A stretch of DNA of 64,000 bases from Rhodocaloribacter litoris (GCF_011682235.2 NZ_CP076718.1:741758-805757), one strand, 5' to 3'; shown: positions 45,824 through 55,958, counted from the first letter of the stretch. A program made the numbers and translations. The notes: generated by a model from the letters alone, not told the origin.

Positions 45824-47098
45824 TCAGCTGAATCGGATGGCGCGGATGGGTTCGATCCGTGCGGCGATACGCGCAGGAATATAGGCGGCGGCGGCGCACA
45901 GCGCCAGCGCCACCACGCCCACGAGGAGGAAGTCGAGCGGGTTCAGGGCGATGGGAGCCGTCTTCATGTAGTAGGCCTCCGGCGGCAGCGGGATCACCCC
46001 GTAGCGCTGCTGCACCAGCGCCAGCGCCAGCGCCAGCGCCTCGCCCAGCAGCACCCCGGCCCCGCCGATCATCAGCCCCAACCAGAGAAAGAGCCGTCGC
46101 AACTTCGCGGCCGAAGCCCCGAGGCTGATCAGCACCCCGACCTCGCGGGTCTTCTCCAGGATGATCATCAAGAGCGTCCCCACGATGTTGAAAGCCGCCA
46201 CCAGCATGATGACCCCGATGACGAGCGGGATGATGCTCTGTTGCAGGTTGACCCAGGCAAAATAGCTGTGATAGACCTCATAGATGGTTCGCGCCATCAC
46301 CGGAAAGCCCCACGTTTCGTTGATGCGCGCGGCCACGGCGTCGATGCGGTCCGTGTCCGCGACCGTCAGGTCGATCCGGGTGAGTTCGTCGGGGGCATAT
46401 TCGAGCAGGTCCCGCGCGACGTCGAGGTCCGTGAAGACGTAGAGTTCGTCGAAGTTGGCGAAGGAGGTCTCGTAGATGCCCGCCACGTGGAACTGCTTGA
46501 CGCGGGGCAGGCGCACCGGATCCGCCCCGGAAAGGACCTGGTCTGTGTTGCGCATCGAGAAGGCCGTCACGCGGTCCCCCACCCGGAGGCCGAGCAGGCG
46601 GGCCAGCTGGCTTCCGACGACCAGGCCCGGAAGCCCGTTGCCATCGGGGTCGAAGCGGGCCGTGCCTTCGACGAGGTGCCCGGCCAGGTAGGGCGGCAGG
46701 ACGTCCGTGCCCCACAGCCCGACGCCGTCGATCGCGGTGGCCGAACGCCGCAGCAGCGCAAACTCGAGCACGACGGGCGCCGCACGCGCCACCCCTTCTT
46801 CCCGGGCCAGCGCTTCGGCCAGGGCCATGCCGCCGCCGATGGGTTCGTCCGTCAGGCTTTCCACCTGCACGTGTGCTCCGAACCCGACGAGCTTGGCTTC
46901 GATCTCCCGGCTGAACCCGCGCACGATGAACAGCGCCAGCAGCAGCGCCGCCACCCCCACGGCCACTCCCCCAACGGCCACGTACGTGACGAAGTGCAAA
47001 AACCGGCGCCCTTCCTCACGCCCCTGCGCTCCCCGGAGGTAGCGCAACGCCACGAACTGTTCGAAACGCAGTGCCAAGGTCCCGTCCTGTAGATGCAT
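45824..47098 (-). CDS. LolC/LolE-family ABC transporter permease
   Basis: 424 residues from ATG 47098. Four TM helices in FtsX/MacB layout: one near residues 38-62, a large periplasmic domain, then three at about 285-415. FEQFVALRYLRG and RFLHFVTYVAVGGVAVGVA are LolC/E-type openings. It should help extract lipoproteins from the inner membrane. No LolD ATPase gene is adjacent. Confidence 0.85.
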   Translation of the reverse strand: MHLQDGTLALRFEQFVALRYLRGAQGREEGRRFLHFVTYVAVGGVAVGVAALLLALFIVRGFSREIEAKLVGFGAHVQVESLTDEPIGGGMALAEALAREEGVARAAPVVLEFALLRRSATAIDGVGLWGTDVLPPYLAGHLVEGTARFDPDGNGLPGLVVGSQLARLLGLRVGDRVTAFSMRNTDQVLSGADPVRLPRVKQFHVAGIYETSFANFDELYVFTDLDVARDLLEYAPDELTRIDLTVADTDRIDAVAARINETWGFPVMARTIYEVYHSYFAWVNLQQSIIPLVIGVIMLVAAFNIVGTLLMIILEKTREVGVLISLGASAAKLRRLFLWLGLMIGGAGVLLGEALALALALVQQRYGVIPLPPEAYYMKTAPIALNPLDFLLVGVVALALCAAAAYIPARIAARIEPIRAIRFS

Positions 47099-47225
47099 GC
47101 CCGAACACGGCCGCGTACACGCGCGGCACACGTGAGACATGAGGACGTACCCTCCCGGCACTTTGATCCGGCGCTCCGGCGATTTTCCGCGCCGTCTTAC
47201 CGCACACGCCCGGCGGCCTCAGCCG

Positions 47226-49604
47226 TCACCCCACCTCGACGAAATGGTACGGCGGCCAGGGACCGCTCAGCTCGAACCGGAAGCCCAGCCCGATGCATTC
47301 CCCGCCGAGGTCGGCAACCCGCGCATGAAACGCCTCCTCGTCCTCGACCGGAACCAGGTAGGCCGCGTTGGCGACCAGCGTCCCCTTGCCCCCTTCCGCC
47401 GCGTCGACCAGGGGCTTGAACACCCCGCCTTCGGCATGCTGGAGCAGGGCCTCGTGGGCACGACGCACGCAATGCTCGGAGAGCACCGCAATCATCTGGT
47501 CGACCTCCACATATTCCATCCGGTTCATCTCCTCCCGCACGAACCGGGCGATCCCTTTCGAGAGCACGCCGAGCGACTCCTCGACCTTCTGCTCGCCTTC
47601 GATGATGCGCTCCAGCAAAACGTCGTCGATCCGGTAGATGCGCAGGCTCCATTCCTGGCGGCCACGGAGCCGGCCGGCGGCCTTGCGAAGCCCGTCGTAG
47701 CGTGCCTCGACCAGCCCCAGGACGGCCTGTTCGTCCCGGACCACCGTCCCGAAGGGCAACGGTACCAGGGTGCCGGTCTCACAGAGCCGCTCCATCACGC
47801 GGGTATGGGCGCGCACCTGCACCTGCACCCAGGCGGCCTCCTGCATGTTCTCCCGGAGCGCCTCCGGGCCGAACGTCTCGGCAGGAACCCTGCTGAAGAA
47901 CACGGCCAGATCGCGGTGGACGCGCTGCATGACCGCCTCACCGGGCACCAGCCCCTCGACGTCGAGGAGGCCGGCGGCAGGAGCCTCCCGGACGGGCATC
48001 ACGCCGTAGACGTAACAGCAGACCGCCCCCGGCGATGCCGGCTGCCCCGGCACCCCGTCTCCCGTTCCGGCCAGGACAAGCGGTTCCTCCTCATCCTCGT
48101 CGAACTCGCCGGGGGCAACCTCCCGAATGAGCGAGTCGGGCGCACCTGCCTCCGGAGACGCTTCTTCCGCCGGGCTCACCAGCCCGTCGAAGCGGATCTC
48201 TTCGAAGACGGGGCGCTCGTCCCCGGTATCCGGGCCCTCGTGCCGGTCGCCCGGCTCCGCACCGGCCGGATCGCCGGAAGGCGCCGGGGCTTCTTCCTGC
48301 CGGGTGACGGTATGGCGCACCGCGGCGGCCGCCTCACGGAAAGGGGCCTCGTGCGCTTCCGCATCGTGCATCACCGCTTCCGTGATCTCGCGAACGGCAT
48401 CACTGAGCATACGCTGGAGCATCCGTTCTTTGAGAACACGCCGGGCCTCGGAGAGAACGGCCTCCCGGTCCTCGAAGCGGCTCATGGCCTCCCGCGCGGC
48501 CGCCTCGGCGTCTTGCAGGGCCTCTCGGGTTTGCCGGGCGATGTCGTCCAGGAGCAGGGCCCGCAGTTCCCGGCCCGCGCCGGTCAGCTCCGGCAGGTCG
48601 TCCGGGATATGCTGCCGGGCCTCGCGGGCCGCCTCCTCGGTCGAGGCGAGGGTATCGGTGGCTCGCCGGGCAACCTCGCCGACGAGCAGGTCGTGCAACC
48701 GCCGGACGGCTCCGGTGAGGGCTTCGTGGTCGTCCGGTACATGCGCCCGCGCCGCCCGTGCGGCCGCCTCGGTGTCGGCGAGGGTATCGGTGGCACGACC
48801 GGCGACCTCCGTCACGAGCAGGCCATGGAGGGTTTCGACCGCTTCCCGGAGGGCCTCGTGGTCGTCCGGTACATGCGCCCGCGCCGCCCGTACCGTCGTC
48901 TCGGCGGCGTGCAGGGCCGCTATCGAGCGCCGGGCCACCTCCTCATAGAGGCGTTCGTTGAGCGCGCCGGCCGCCCGTTCGAGCACCGGATGCTCCTCCG
49001 GCACGTGACGGTGGGCCCGTTCGACGGCCGTCTCCACGTCCTCGAACTGCACGACGGCCCGGCCGGCCACTTCTTCGTCGAGACGGTTCGTGAGGGCTTC
49101 CACGGCGGCCTGCAGGACCGGATGGTCGGATGCCAGCAGGGCGCGGGCCCGCCCGGCGGTCGCCCCGGCATCACGCAGGGCCTCGGTGGCCCGGTCGGCC
49201 ACGGTGGCAAGAAGCTGCTCCTGCAACGCCCGGACGGCCCCCTGCAGGCTCTCATGCTCCTCCCCGACGTGTTTTCGGGCGGCCGTCGCGGCACGGGCGG
49301 GGTCGGCCAGGGTCTCCACGGCCCGCGTCGCCACCTGGCGCAACAGTCTGGCCTGCAGGGCTTCGCCGGCCCGCCGGAGGAGCGGGTGCTGCCCGTCGAG
49401 CCGGGCCGCCAGGGCTTCGGCGATCTGCTCGGGCTCTTCCAGCTCGGCCAGCGCCTGTTGCATCACGGCCTGTAAGAGCTTCTGCTTGAGGGCCTCTTTG
49501 GCACCGGCCAGCCGGGGATCGTTCTCCTGCTGAATCAGACGGGACAGTTTCTCTCCATCCAGCCCGGGCCGGGGCTGCCTGTCGGACGCTGCCTGCGAGC
49601 TCAT
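47226..49604 (-). CDS. GvpL/GvpF-domain protein with nine 44-residue helical repeats
   Basis: 792 residues from ATG 49604 (an in-frame ATG at 49736 would add 44). Residues about 29-424 are nine repeats of exactly 44 residues; each has an anchor such as HPVLQAAVEAL or HEALREAVETL at 29, 73, 117, 161, 205, 249, 293, 337 and 381. They are charged and amphipathic, so long helices are expected. After an acidic linker (about 435-525), residues 528-792 match the GvpL/GvpF family (CCYVYGVMP, LVPLPFGTVV, AAYLVPVEDEEAF). No gvpA or other gas vesicle gene is nearby. Function unknown. Confidence 0.82.
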   Translation of the reverse strand: MSSQAASDRQPRPGLDGEKLSRLIQQENDPRLAGAKEALKQKLLQAVMQQALAELEEPEQIAEALAARLDGQHPLLRRAGEALQARLLRQVATRAVETLADPARAATAARKHVGEEHESLQGAVRALQEQLLATVADRATEALRDAGATAGRARALLASDHPVLQAAVEALTNRLDEEVAGRAVVQFEDVETAVERAHRHVPEEHPVLERAAGALNERLYEEVARRSIAALHAAETTVRAARAHVPDDHEALREAVETLHGLLVTEVAGRATDTLADTEAAARAARAHVPDDHEALTGAVRRLHDLLVGEVARRATDTLASTEEAAREARQHIPDDLPELTGAGRELRALLLDDIARQTREALQDAEAAAREAMSRFEDREAVLSEARRVLKERMLQRMLSDAVREITEAVMHDAEAHEAPFREAAAAVRHTVTRQEEAPAPSGDPAGAEPGDRHEGPDTGDERPVFEEIRFDGLVSPAEEASPEAGAPDSLIREVAPGEFDEDEEEPLVLAGTGDGVPGQPASPGAVCCYVYGVMPVREAPAAGLLDVEGLVPGEAVMQRVHRDLAVFFSRVPAETFGPEALRENMQEAAWVQVQVRAHTRVMERLCETGTLVPLPFGTVVRDEQAVLGLVEARYDGLRKAAGRLRGRQEWSLRIYRIDDVLLERIIEGEQKVEESLGVLSKGIARFVREEMNRMEYVEVDQMIAVLSEHCVRRAHEALLQHAEGGVFKPLVDAAEGGKGTLVANAAYLVPVEDEEAFHARVADLGGECIGLGFRFELSGPWPPYHFVEVG

Positions 49605-49994
49605 GGTGTCGTCGAAAAGTTGGGAAGACCATTCAAGGAATCGTACGGCACAACGGTCCGGTTGCAGCCAATAGCGGGCCAGTTCGCCCGCTGCCGGCGG
49701 GGTTGTCGCCGGTCGTCCCCCGTTCAGGTACACCATGCGGTAAGGGATTCGTTTTTTCCGCGCCGGGTCTCCCCGTCCTCCCGCCGGGCACCGCGTCCGG
49801 CCCCGCCTTTCGCTGGAAAAGATGCGTCGCGAAGGAAAAATATGCCGTGCCCTCCCGGCGTTGTCTTTTCGGCGGGATGCCCCCCCATCCCTTTTTCAAG
49901 AACAAGCCGGCCGGCTGCTCGTTACTTTTTCCTATCTTGCAGCCGCCGCTCGTGCCGGCCCGTTTGCATCACGCCTTTGACCCTTGACGTCGCC
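49605..49994. other. 390-base divergent spacer between the GvpL/F-repeat gene and pruA
   Basis: No convincing gene. The first 132 bases could be coding if the repeat protein starts at 49736 instead of 49604. The stretch before pruA has an AT-richer patch near 49920-49945 (TACTTTTTCC, TATCTTG) that may hold the pruA promoter, but no matched pair of elements was found. Confidence 0.5.
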
Positions 49995-51677
49995 ATGAAC
50001 AACCTGATTGCTCACACGCCGCCTCCCTGGAACGAACCCGTCCGTACTTACGCCCCCGGCAGCCCGGAGCGTGCCGCGCTTCGGAAGCGCTTACAAGAGC
50101 TGCGTAATCAGGAGATCGAGGTGCCGGCCTTCATCGGCGGGCGGGAGATTCGCACCGGCAACACGATCACGATGCATCCCCCCCACGACCACCGCCACGT
50201 GCTGGGGGTGGCGCACCAGTGCGGGGCGGCCGAGATCCGGCAGGCCATCGAAGCCGCCCTGCAGGCCCGGCACGACTGGATGCGGATGCCCTGGCAAGAC
50301 CGCGCCGCCATCTTCCTGAAGGCCGCCGAGTTGCTCGCCGGTCCCTGGCGGGACACGCTCAACGCCGCGGCCATGCTGGCCCACAGCAAGAACGTTCACC
50401 AGGCCGAGATCGACGCGGCGTGCGAGCTGATCGACTTCTTCCGGTTCAACGTCCACTACATGGAGCAGATCTATCGCGATCAGCCCCGCTCGGCGCCGGG
50501 GACGTGGAACCGGATGCAGTACCGCCCGCTCGAAGGGTTCGTCTTCGCCGTGACGCCCTTCAACTTCGTCTCCATCCAGGGCAACCTGCCGACGGCGCCC
50601 GCCCTGATGGGTAACACGGTGGTCTGGAAACCCGCCTCGTCCACGCTCTACACCGCCTACTTCACCTACAAGCTGCTCGAAGAAGCCGGCCTCCCGCCCG
50701 GCGTCATCAACATGATCCCGGGACCGGGTTCGCTCGTGGGGCAGCACGTCTTCGCCTCCCCCCATTTCAGCGGGCTGCACTTCACCGGTTCGACGGCCAC
50801 GTTCCAGCACATGTGGCGCACCATCGGGCAAAACATCGCCGGGTACCGTGCCTATCCCCGCATCGTGGGCGAGACGGGCGGCAAGGACTTCATCCTGGCG
50901 CATCCGTCGGCGGACACGCAGGCCGTCGCCACGGCCATCGTGCGGGGGGGCTTCGAATACCAGGGACAGAAATGCTCGGCGGCCTCGCGCATCTACCTGC
51001 CGCGCTCACGCTGGCCGGAGATCGAGCGCGAGCTCCTGAGCCAGCTCGGCGAGCTGAAGATGGGGCCGCCCGAAGACTTCACGAACTTCATCAACGCCGT
51101 CATCGACCGCAAGGCCTTCGAGAGCATCACCGCCTACATCGACGAAGCCCGGCAAGCACCGGGCGTCCGGGTGCTCGCCGGCGGCAACTACTCGGACGAG
51201 ACCGGCTACTTCATTGAGCCGACGGTCCTGCTCGTGGACGACCCGCAGTACCGGACGATGTGCGAGGAGATCTTCGGCCCGGTGGTTTCGATCTACGTCT
51301 ACCCGGACCAGAAGTGGGACGAGACGCTCACGCTGCTGGACGAGACGTCGCCGTATGCGCTCACCGGTGCCCTCTTCGCCCGGGATCGCCGCGTCATCGC
51401 CGAAGCGACGGACCGCCTCGTCGACAACGCGGGCAACTTCTACATCAACGACAAGCCGACGGGGGCCGTCGTGAGCCAGCAACCGTTCGGCGGCGCCCGC
51501 GCCTCGGGCACCAACGACAAGGCCGGCTCGTACCTGAACCTTATCCGGTGGGTCTCGGCACGGGCCATCAAGGAGACGTTCGACCCGCCGAAGCATTTCG
51601 CCTACCCGTTCCACCAGCCCGATGCCGCGGACGCGCGCAGCGAGGCCATGGAACACGCCTCGGCGGAGCGCCTGTAA
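49995..51677 (+). CDS. pruA: L-glutamate gamma-semialdehyde dehydrogenase (P5C dehydrogenase)
   Basis: 560 residues, the stand-alone form. It oxidises glutamate semialdehyde to glutamate with NAD, the second step of proline breakdown. Catalytic C327 lies in GQKCSAASR and the general base E293 in VGETGGKD. FAVTPFNFVSIQGNLP and GPVVSIYVYPD are typical of this ALDH4 group. No proline dehydrogenase gene is in the window. Confidence 0.95.
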   Translation: MNNLIAHTPPPWNEPVRTYAPGSPERAALRKRLQELRNQEIEVPAFIGGREIRTGNTITMHPPHDHRHVLGVAHQCGAAEIRQAIEAALQARHDWMRMPWQDRAAIFLKAAELLAGPWRDTLNAAAMLAHSKNVHQAEIDAACELIDFFRFNVHYMEQIYRDQPRSAPGTWNRMQYRPLEGFVFAVTPFNFVSIQGNLPTAPALMGNTVVWKPASSTLYTAYFTYKLLEEAGLPPGVINMIPGPGSLVGQHVFASPHFSGLHFTGSTATFQHMWRTIGQNIAGYRAYPRIVGETGGKDFILAHPSADTQAVATAIVRGGFEYQGQKCSAASRIYLPRSRWPEIERELLSQLGELKMGPPEDFTNFINAVIDRKAFESITAYIDEARQAPGVRVLAGGNYSDETGYFIEPTVLLVDDPQYRTMCEEIFGPVVSIYVYPDQKWDETLTLLDETSPYALTGALFARDRRVIAEATDRLVDNAGNFYINDKPTGAVVSQQPFGGARASGTNDKAGSYLNLIRWVSARAIKETFDPPKHFAYPFHQPDAADARSEAMEHASAERL

Positions 51678-51714
51678 AACCGGCCGGCGGCCTCCGTGCG
51701 CAACGACAACGGCG

Positions 51715-52173
51715 ATGAACCGTCCTCCGGCCCCGCGTATCTTTCGGAGCACGCTGCATCCGGGGACGGCGCCGGCAACGCTGGTCTACGGGCGGGCGCT
51801 CGTCCGGCCGCTGGGTGCCTGCGTCCTGCCGGTGATGGTCGGGGCCCTGCTGGCCGTGCTGCAGGAAGCTCCCGCCCTGGCCTACCTGACCCGGGGCTTT
51901 CCCGCCGCCCTGGCCGTGGCGATGCTCTGGACGCACTTTCGGCTGCGTGCCCTGCCGGCCGAGGTGCAGGTCGTACCGGGGGCGGCGGCCGTGCGCACTG
52001 TGTGGGCGTGCGCCCGCAACGAGCCGCCCGCCTGGTTCCGCATCCTGGACCTGCGCCTCACCCCGGACGCCCTGCAGGTTACCCTGGGCTACACGCCGTA
52101 CACGCTGCCGTTCGACCGGTGGCCCGAACACGACGACCTCCTGGCCGCCCTGCAGGAAGCCCGCAACGGCTGA
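51715..52173 (+). CDS. Small membrane protein of unknown function
   Basis: 152 residues. Two hydrophobic helices at about 32-50 and 55-75, then a soluble beta-rich C-terminal half (LRLTPDALQVTLGYTPY) reminiscent of PH-like domains in small membrane proteins. It follows pruA by 37 bases. No family recognised. Confidence 0.65.
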   Translation: MNRPPAPRIFRSTLHPGTAPATLVYGRALVRPLGACVLPVMVGALLAVLQEAPALAYLTRGFPAALAVAMLWTHFRLRALPAEVQVVPGAAAVRTVWACARNEPPAWFRILDLRLTPDALQVTLGYTPYTLPFDRWPEHDDLLAALQEARNG

Positions 52174-52231
52174 TTCGACGGGCCGCCCGCACCGGCGCCG
52201 CCGGGATGCGCGGGCCGTAGCAGTCAACGCC

Positions 52232-52259
52232 CTCACGAAACCCGCAATCCCGGAACGAC
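52232..52259. repeat. Degenerate heptanucleotide tandem repeat
   Basis: Units CTCACGA, AACCCGC, AATCCCG and GAACGAC lie about 21 bases before the zinc-ribbon gene. Confidence 0.45.
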
Positions 52260-52280
52260 CCGGACTTCAACCACCACGCC

Positions 52281-52502
52281 GTGAGCGACTCTTCCCGCCA
52301 GCGCCCCCGCCCGGCTCCACGCCCGCAACTGGAGCTCTTCGAGACGCCGCCGGCACCGCCTTCGACGCCGGCGACCGCCTCCTCCGTCGCCTGTGCCTAC
52401 TGGGACTACTGCCCCAACTGCGGCGCGCGGTTGCACAACCAGGGCTGCAAATACCGCTGCCCGCGCTGCCACTACTTCATGTCGTGTTCCGACTTCGATT
52501 GA
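52281..52502 (+). CDS. Small C-terminal zinc-ribbon protein
   Basis: 73 residues, GTG start. A Pro-rich N-terminal half is followed by CPNCGARLHNQG and CPRCHYFMSC, a four-cysteine zinc ribbon plus one extra cysteine. It ends 10 bases before the convergent peptidase gene. The role is unknown; nucleic-acid or protein binding is likely. Confidence 0.75.
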   Translation: MSDSSRQRPRPAPRPQLELFETPPAPPSTPATASSVACAYWDYCPNCGARLHNQGCKYRCPRCHYFMSCSDFD

Positions 52503-52512
52503 GACGGCGGCC

Positions 52513-54111
52513 TCACTCGCCCGCCGGAAGCCGCAGGATGGGATAGTAAGTCGCCCCCTCGAGGGCTTCGTCGAGCAGGCCCCAAGTGGCCAGGCCATCG
52601 TCGGAGCGGGGTTCGAGCAGGGTGAAGGCCAGGCGCCCCAGCGGCTGATCGACGGGGACGACGAGGGCACCCGCCGGAAGCGTCGTCTCGGCCGGCTCGT
52701 AGCCGCCGTAAAGGGTGCGCAGATGCCGGTTCTGGTACGGGCGTTCCGCCACGTGCACCGAATCGATGCGGAACCGTTCGACGGTGGCGGGACGCTCCGT
52801 CCCCAGCACGGTGAACCGGATGCCGTGGGCCTGGAGGCGGTCTCGCACCGCCGCAAGCGAGGCCGGCACGACGTAGGCCGCCGGCGCCGGCACCGTCTCG
52901 ACGGGCACGAACGTCCCGTACTCGGTCATCCGCTCGGGCCGGCGCACATCCCTGCGGCGAAGCATCACCGCTCCGGAGTACGGGTTCTGCTCCTCGGCAA
53001 CCGCACCCAGCAGGATTTCGACGGGTTCAGCGGAAGGGGCGGGCCGGGCCGTGAGCGCCAGGGGCCGGCCCACCACCACCCCGGCATCAGCCGCCGCCGT
53101 CCGCTTCCGGATGACCGTCGCGTTGGCGTAAGCGAAGTGCAGGACCTCCTCGACGAAACGGAGCGTGGCCTGCACCCGCTCCTCGAACGTCGCATAGGCA
53201 TAGGCCTCGCTCAGAATGGCGAAACGGTTGCGCAGGCCGGCGTAGTTGGTACTGAAGCGGGGCCGGTGGTCGAACGTGTACCACCCACGCGCCCTCTCAC
53301 TCCCCGGCGACGGCAGGTTGCCGTAATAGTAAAAATCCCACCCGTATTTCTCGCGGACGATGTCCGTGACCTCGGGCAGCCACACGTTGCGCAGCAGCGC
53401 GACGATGCCGGCGTCGGTGTTGGGATGGAGTGGCGGGGCGTAGGTCAGGTGGTAGGCGTGGACGGTGCCGTTGGTCGTATGCAGGTCGACGACGACGTGG
53501 GGGTCGTAGTCGTTGAGCAGGCGAACGAGTGAGCGGGCTTCGGGGCTGTCGAGCTTGACGTGGTCCCGGTTGAGGTCGAGTCCCTGGGCGTTCGGGCGCT
53601 GCCCCATCCCGCCGACGGGACCGTGCTGCCGGGGCCGGTTGAAGAGGTTGACGCGCTCGTTGCCGTCGGCGTTATAGATCGGCGCCACCATCACAACGAG
53701 CGAGTCGGCCCAGCGGGCGTACCGGCCGGCCGCCAGGGAACGCAGCAACATCAGCATGGCCTCCTTGCCGCAGACCTCCCCGGCATGGATGTTCGCCATC
53801 ACGAAGACCCGCGTCTTGCCCGTGCGGCGGACGGCCCCGGGACCGGCTCCTTCCGGCGCACCGTAGACCATCAGCGGCAACGCCCGTCCCTCCGTCGTGT
53901 AGCCGAAGCGGGTCAGGTGCAACCGGGGCGAGGCCCGGTCGAGCACGTCGAGAAATCCCATCAACTCGTCGTAGCGGGTGGTTTCCTCATAGCCGGTCGC
54001 CTCGGCCCGCGTCTGGAGAAACGACAGGTCCACCGGCTGCGCCCGGGCCCCGGCCACGGCCAGCCATCCGATCAGCCACCACCCCGCCCCATACCATCTT
54101 TCACGTCGCAT
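52513..54111 (-). CDS. Secreted M14-family zinc carboxypeptidase
   Basis: 532 residues from ATG 54111, signal peptide at about 1-25. Zinc ligands HAGE (H109, E112) and the later His in VVDLHTTNG; substrate-binding LNRDH; catalytic Glu probably in LSEAYAY. The C-terminal 170 residues form an added beta-rich domain. It should release C-terminal residues from peptides outside the cytoplasm. Confidence 0.88.
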   Translation of the reverse strand: MRRERWYGAGWWLIGWLAVAGARAQPVDLSFLQTRAEATGYEETTRYDELMGFLDVLDRASPRLHLTRFGYTTEGRALPLMVYGAPEGAGPGAVRRTGKTRVFVMANIHAGEVCGKEAMLMLLRSLAAGRYARWADSLVVMVAPIYNADGNERVNLFNRPRQHGPVGGMGQRPNAQGLDLNRDHVKLDSPEARSLVRLLNDYDPHVVVDLHTTNGTVHAYHLTYAPPLHPNTDAGIVALLRNVWLPEVTDIVREKYGWDFYYYGNLPSPGSERARGWYTFDHRPRFSTNYAGLRNRFAILSEAYAYATFEERVQATLRFVEEVLHFAYANATVIRKRTAAADAGVVVGRPLALTARPAPSAEPVEILLGAVAEEQNPYSGAVMLRRRDVRRPERMTEYGTFVPVETVPAPAAYVVPASLAAVRDRLQAHGIRFTVLGTERPATVERFRIDSVHVAERPYQNRHLRTLYGGYEPAETTLPAGALVVPVDQPLGRLAFTLLEPRSDDGLATWGLLDEALEGATYYPILRLPAGE

Positions 54112-54247
54112 TCCGCACATCGATTCGATTCCTCTGACAGCCGTTGCGTGCCCCCTCGACCCGCGGTCGAATGTCCTTCAACCGGATTCATGCTCCCGCG
54201 TGACGTCGTGCCGTCGTTTTTCCACAAGACCCCTTCCCGCGCACCCA

Positions 54248-55756
54248 TCAGTCGGCCGCCGCGACCGGGGTGGCGAGTGTCCGGCGGGCGAGCCAGCGGT
54301 TGAGCAGCAGCAGCAGCAGGAGCACCCCGCCCCACTGCACCACACAGGTCATCACGCTGAACGGGCTGGTCGGGTCGTACCAGCTGTCGGGTGCATAGAC
54401 GGTGGCCGAGAGGGAAAGCCACCATGCGAGCAGAACCACCGCCAGCGGCGGGATGACGAACGTGATGAGGCGATCCCAGAGCGGCCCCGCATTCCAGTCC
54501 CCCGGCAGGTTGTCGACCACGTCGCGGCGGAAACGGGCCGGGCCGTAGCGGATGACGGCGAAGGCCACGAACGCCCCCGAGATCATCAGCGCCACCCCCC
54601 AGACGAAGTCCTGGTTTTCGAAGAAGCCCAGATGAACGGCCGACGGCAGCCCGAGCACGAACCCCATCCCCCCCACGAGGGCAAGCGCATGCCGCCGCTG
54701 CCAGCCCAGATCCACGACGACGCGCGTGGCCAGTTCGATCATCGAGATGAGCGAGCTGAACGCGGCAAACGAGAGGCCCAGGAAGAAGAGCACGGCAAAG
54801 AGGCTCCCGGCCGGCATCTTCGCAAAGAGCTGGGGCATCCAGATGAAGGTCAGCCCGGTCGCGGCGGGGCCGCTGGTCTTCATCACCTCCAGCACCTCGG
54901 CCTGGGACATCTGCGTTCCCAGGATAGCGAAGACGGTGCCGAAGATGATGATCGCCGCCAGCAGCGAGACGGTGTTGTTGCCGATCCCCGTGATGAAGGC
55001 GTTCTTGACGACGCCATGCCGGGCCTGCATGTAGGCCCCGTAGGTAAGGATGAGCCCCCATCCCGCCCCGGTATCCCAGGCGTTCTGCGTGAGCGCTTCG
55101 AGCCAGATGCGCGGCCGGGCCAGCGTGGCCCATTCCGGGGTGAACAGGAACCGGACGCCGTCGAAGGCGCCGTCGAGGGTGAGCGTCCGGCCCAGGGCCA
55201 CGAGCACGATGGCGAAAAGCGTCGGGATGAGCACCTTGTTCACCCGTTCGATGGAGGCCACCCCCTTCCACACGGCGAGCACCCCGAGGCCCATCGCCAG
55301 CGCGTGGAACGCCACGGGCCAGCCGCCCGCCTGAAAGCCGTCCCAGACGCCCTGGGCCGCTCCGGTCGTCAGCGGCAGGGGATTTGTGAGCACCTCGATG
55401 AAGTAGAAGACGCACCACCCGGCCACCACCGAATAGTAGAACATGATGGCCGTGGCGACGAAACCGACGAAGGCGCCCATCCAGGCGAAGCGCTCCCCGG
55501 CCACCCGTGCGAACGTGCCGACGACCCCCATCCGCCCCTTGCGCCCAAGCGCATATTCGGCGATGATCAGCGGGATGCTCCAGGCAAAAAGGAAGATGAC
55601 CCAGGCCACCAGAAAAGCCCCCGCGCCGGTGTCGCCGCTGTTGGTGGCCGCAATGCGCGGAAACCGCCAGATGTTACCCGTGCCGACGGCGATGCCGAGC
55701 ACGCTGAGGATCAGCCCCAGCCGGGAGGAAAACCGCTGGTCATTCGTGTTGGCCAT
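54248..55756 (-). CDS. Sodium-dependent neurotransmitter-symporter (SNF) family transporter
   Basis: 502 residues, about 12 TM helices in the LeuT fold. The first helix motif AVGTGNIWRFPRIAA is the family signature and holds sodium and substrate backbone sites. It likely imports an amino acid with sodium; the substrate cannot be told. Confidence 0.92.
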   Translation of the reverse strand: MANTNDQRFSSRLGLILSVLGIAVGTGNIWRFPRIAATNSGDTGAGAFLVAWVIFLFAWSIPLIIAEYALGRKGRMGVVGTFARVAGERFAWMGAFVGFVATAIMFYYSVVAGWCVFYFIEVLTNPLPLTTGAAQGVWDGFQAGGWPVAFHALAMGLGVLAVWKGVASIERVNKVLIPTLFAIVLVALGRTLTLDGAFDGVRFLFTPEWATLARPRIWLEALTQNAWDTGAGWGLILTYGAYMQARHGVVKNAFITGIGNNTVSLLAAIIIFGTVFAILGTQMSQAEVLEVMKTSGPAATGLTFIWMPQLFAKMPAGSLFAVLFFLGLSFAAFSSLISMIELATRVVVDLGWQRRHALALVGGMGFVLGLPSAVHLGFFENQDFVWGVALMISGAFVAFAVIRYGPARFRRDVVDNLPGDWNAGPLWDRLITFVIPPLAVVLLAWWLSLSATVYAPDSWYDPTSPFSVMTCVVQWGGVLLLLLLLNRWLARRTLATPVAAAD

Positions 55757-55764
55757 GCGCGTCT

Positions 55765-55793
55765 ATGCGTTGCACGTTGAAACGTTGTGCGTT
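55765..55793. repeat. Degenerate 7/8-base tandem repeat upstream of the SNF gene
   Basis: Units ATGCGTT, GCACGTT, GAAACGTT (8 bases) and GTGCGTT, 9 bases beyond the SNF start codon. The rest of the 202-base gap shows nothing. Confidence 0.5.
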
Positions 55794-55958
55794 TTCGCCC
55801 GGGCCCTCGGCCGGCGTCATGCGGCACCGGCCGCGTATCCCGGCGTCTCTGCGGCTCTCCTCCGGACAGCCGGACACCGTTCCCCACGCCACGTTTTCCC
55901 GGCACCGGCACGGCGCGAAGAAGATAGCGCACCCCGTCTTCTTTCGAAACCCGGGGCC

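Noticed and set aside
47226-49604. A gas vesicle gene cluster
   Set aside because: Only a GvpL/F-like domain is present; no gvpA, gvpN or other gvp gene lies in the window.
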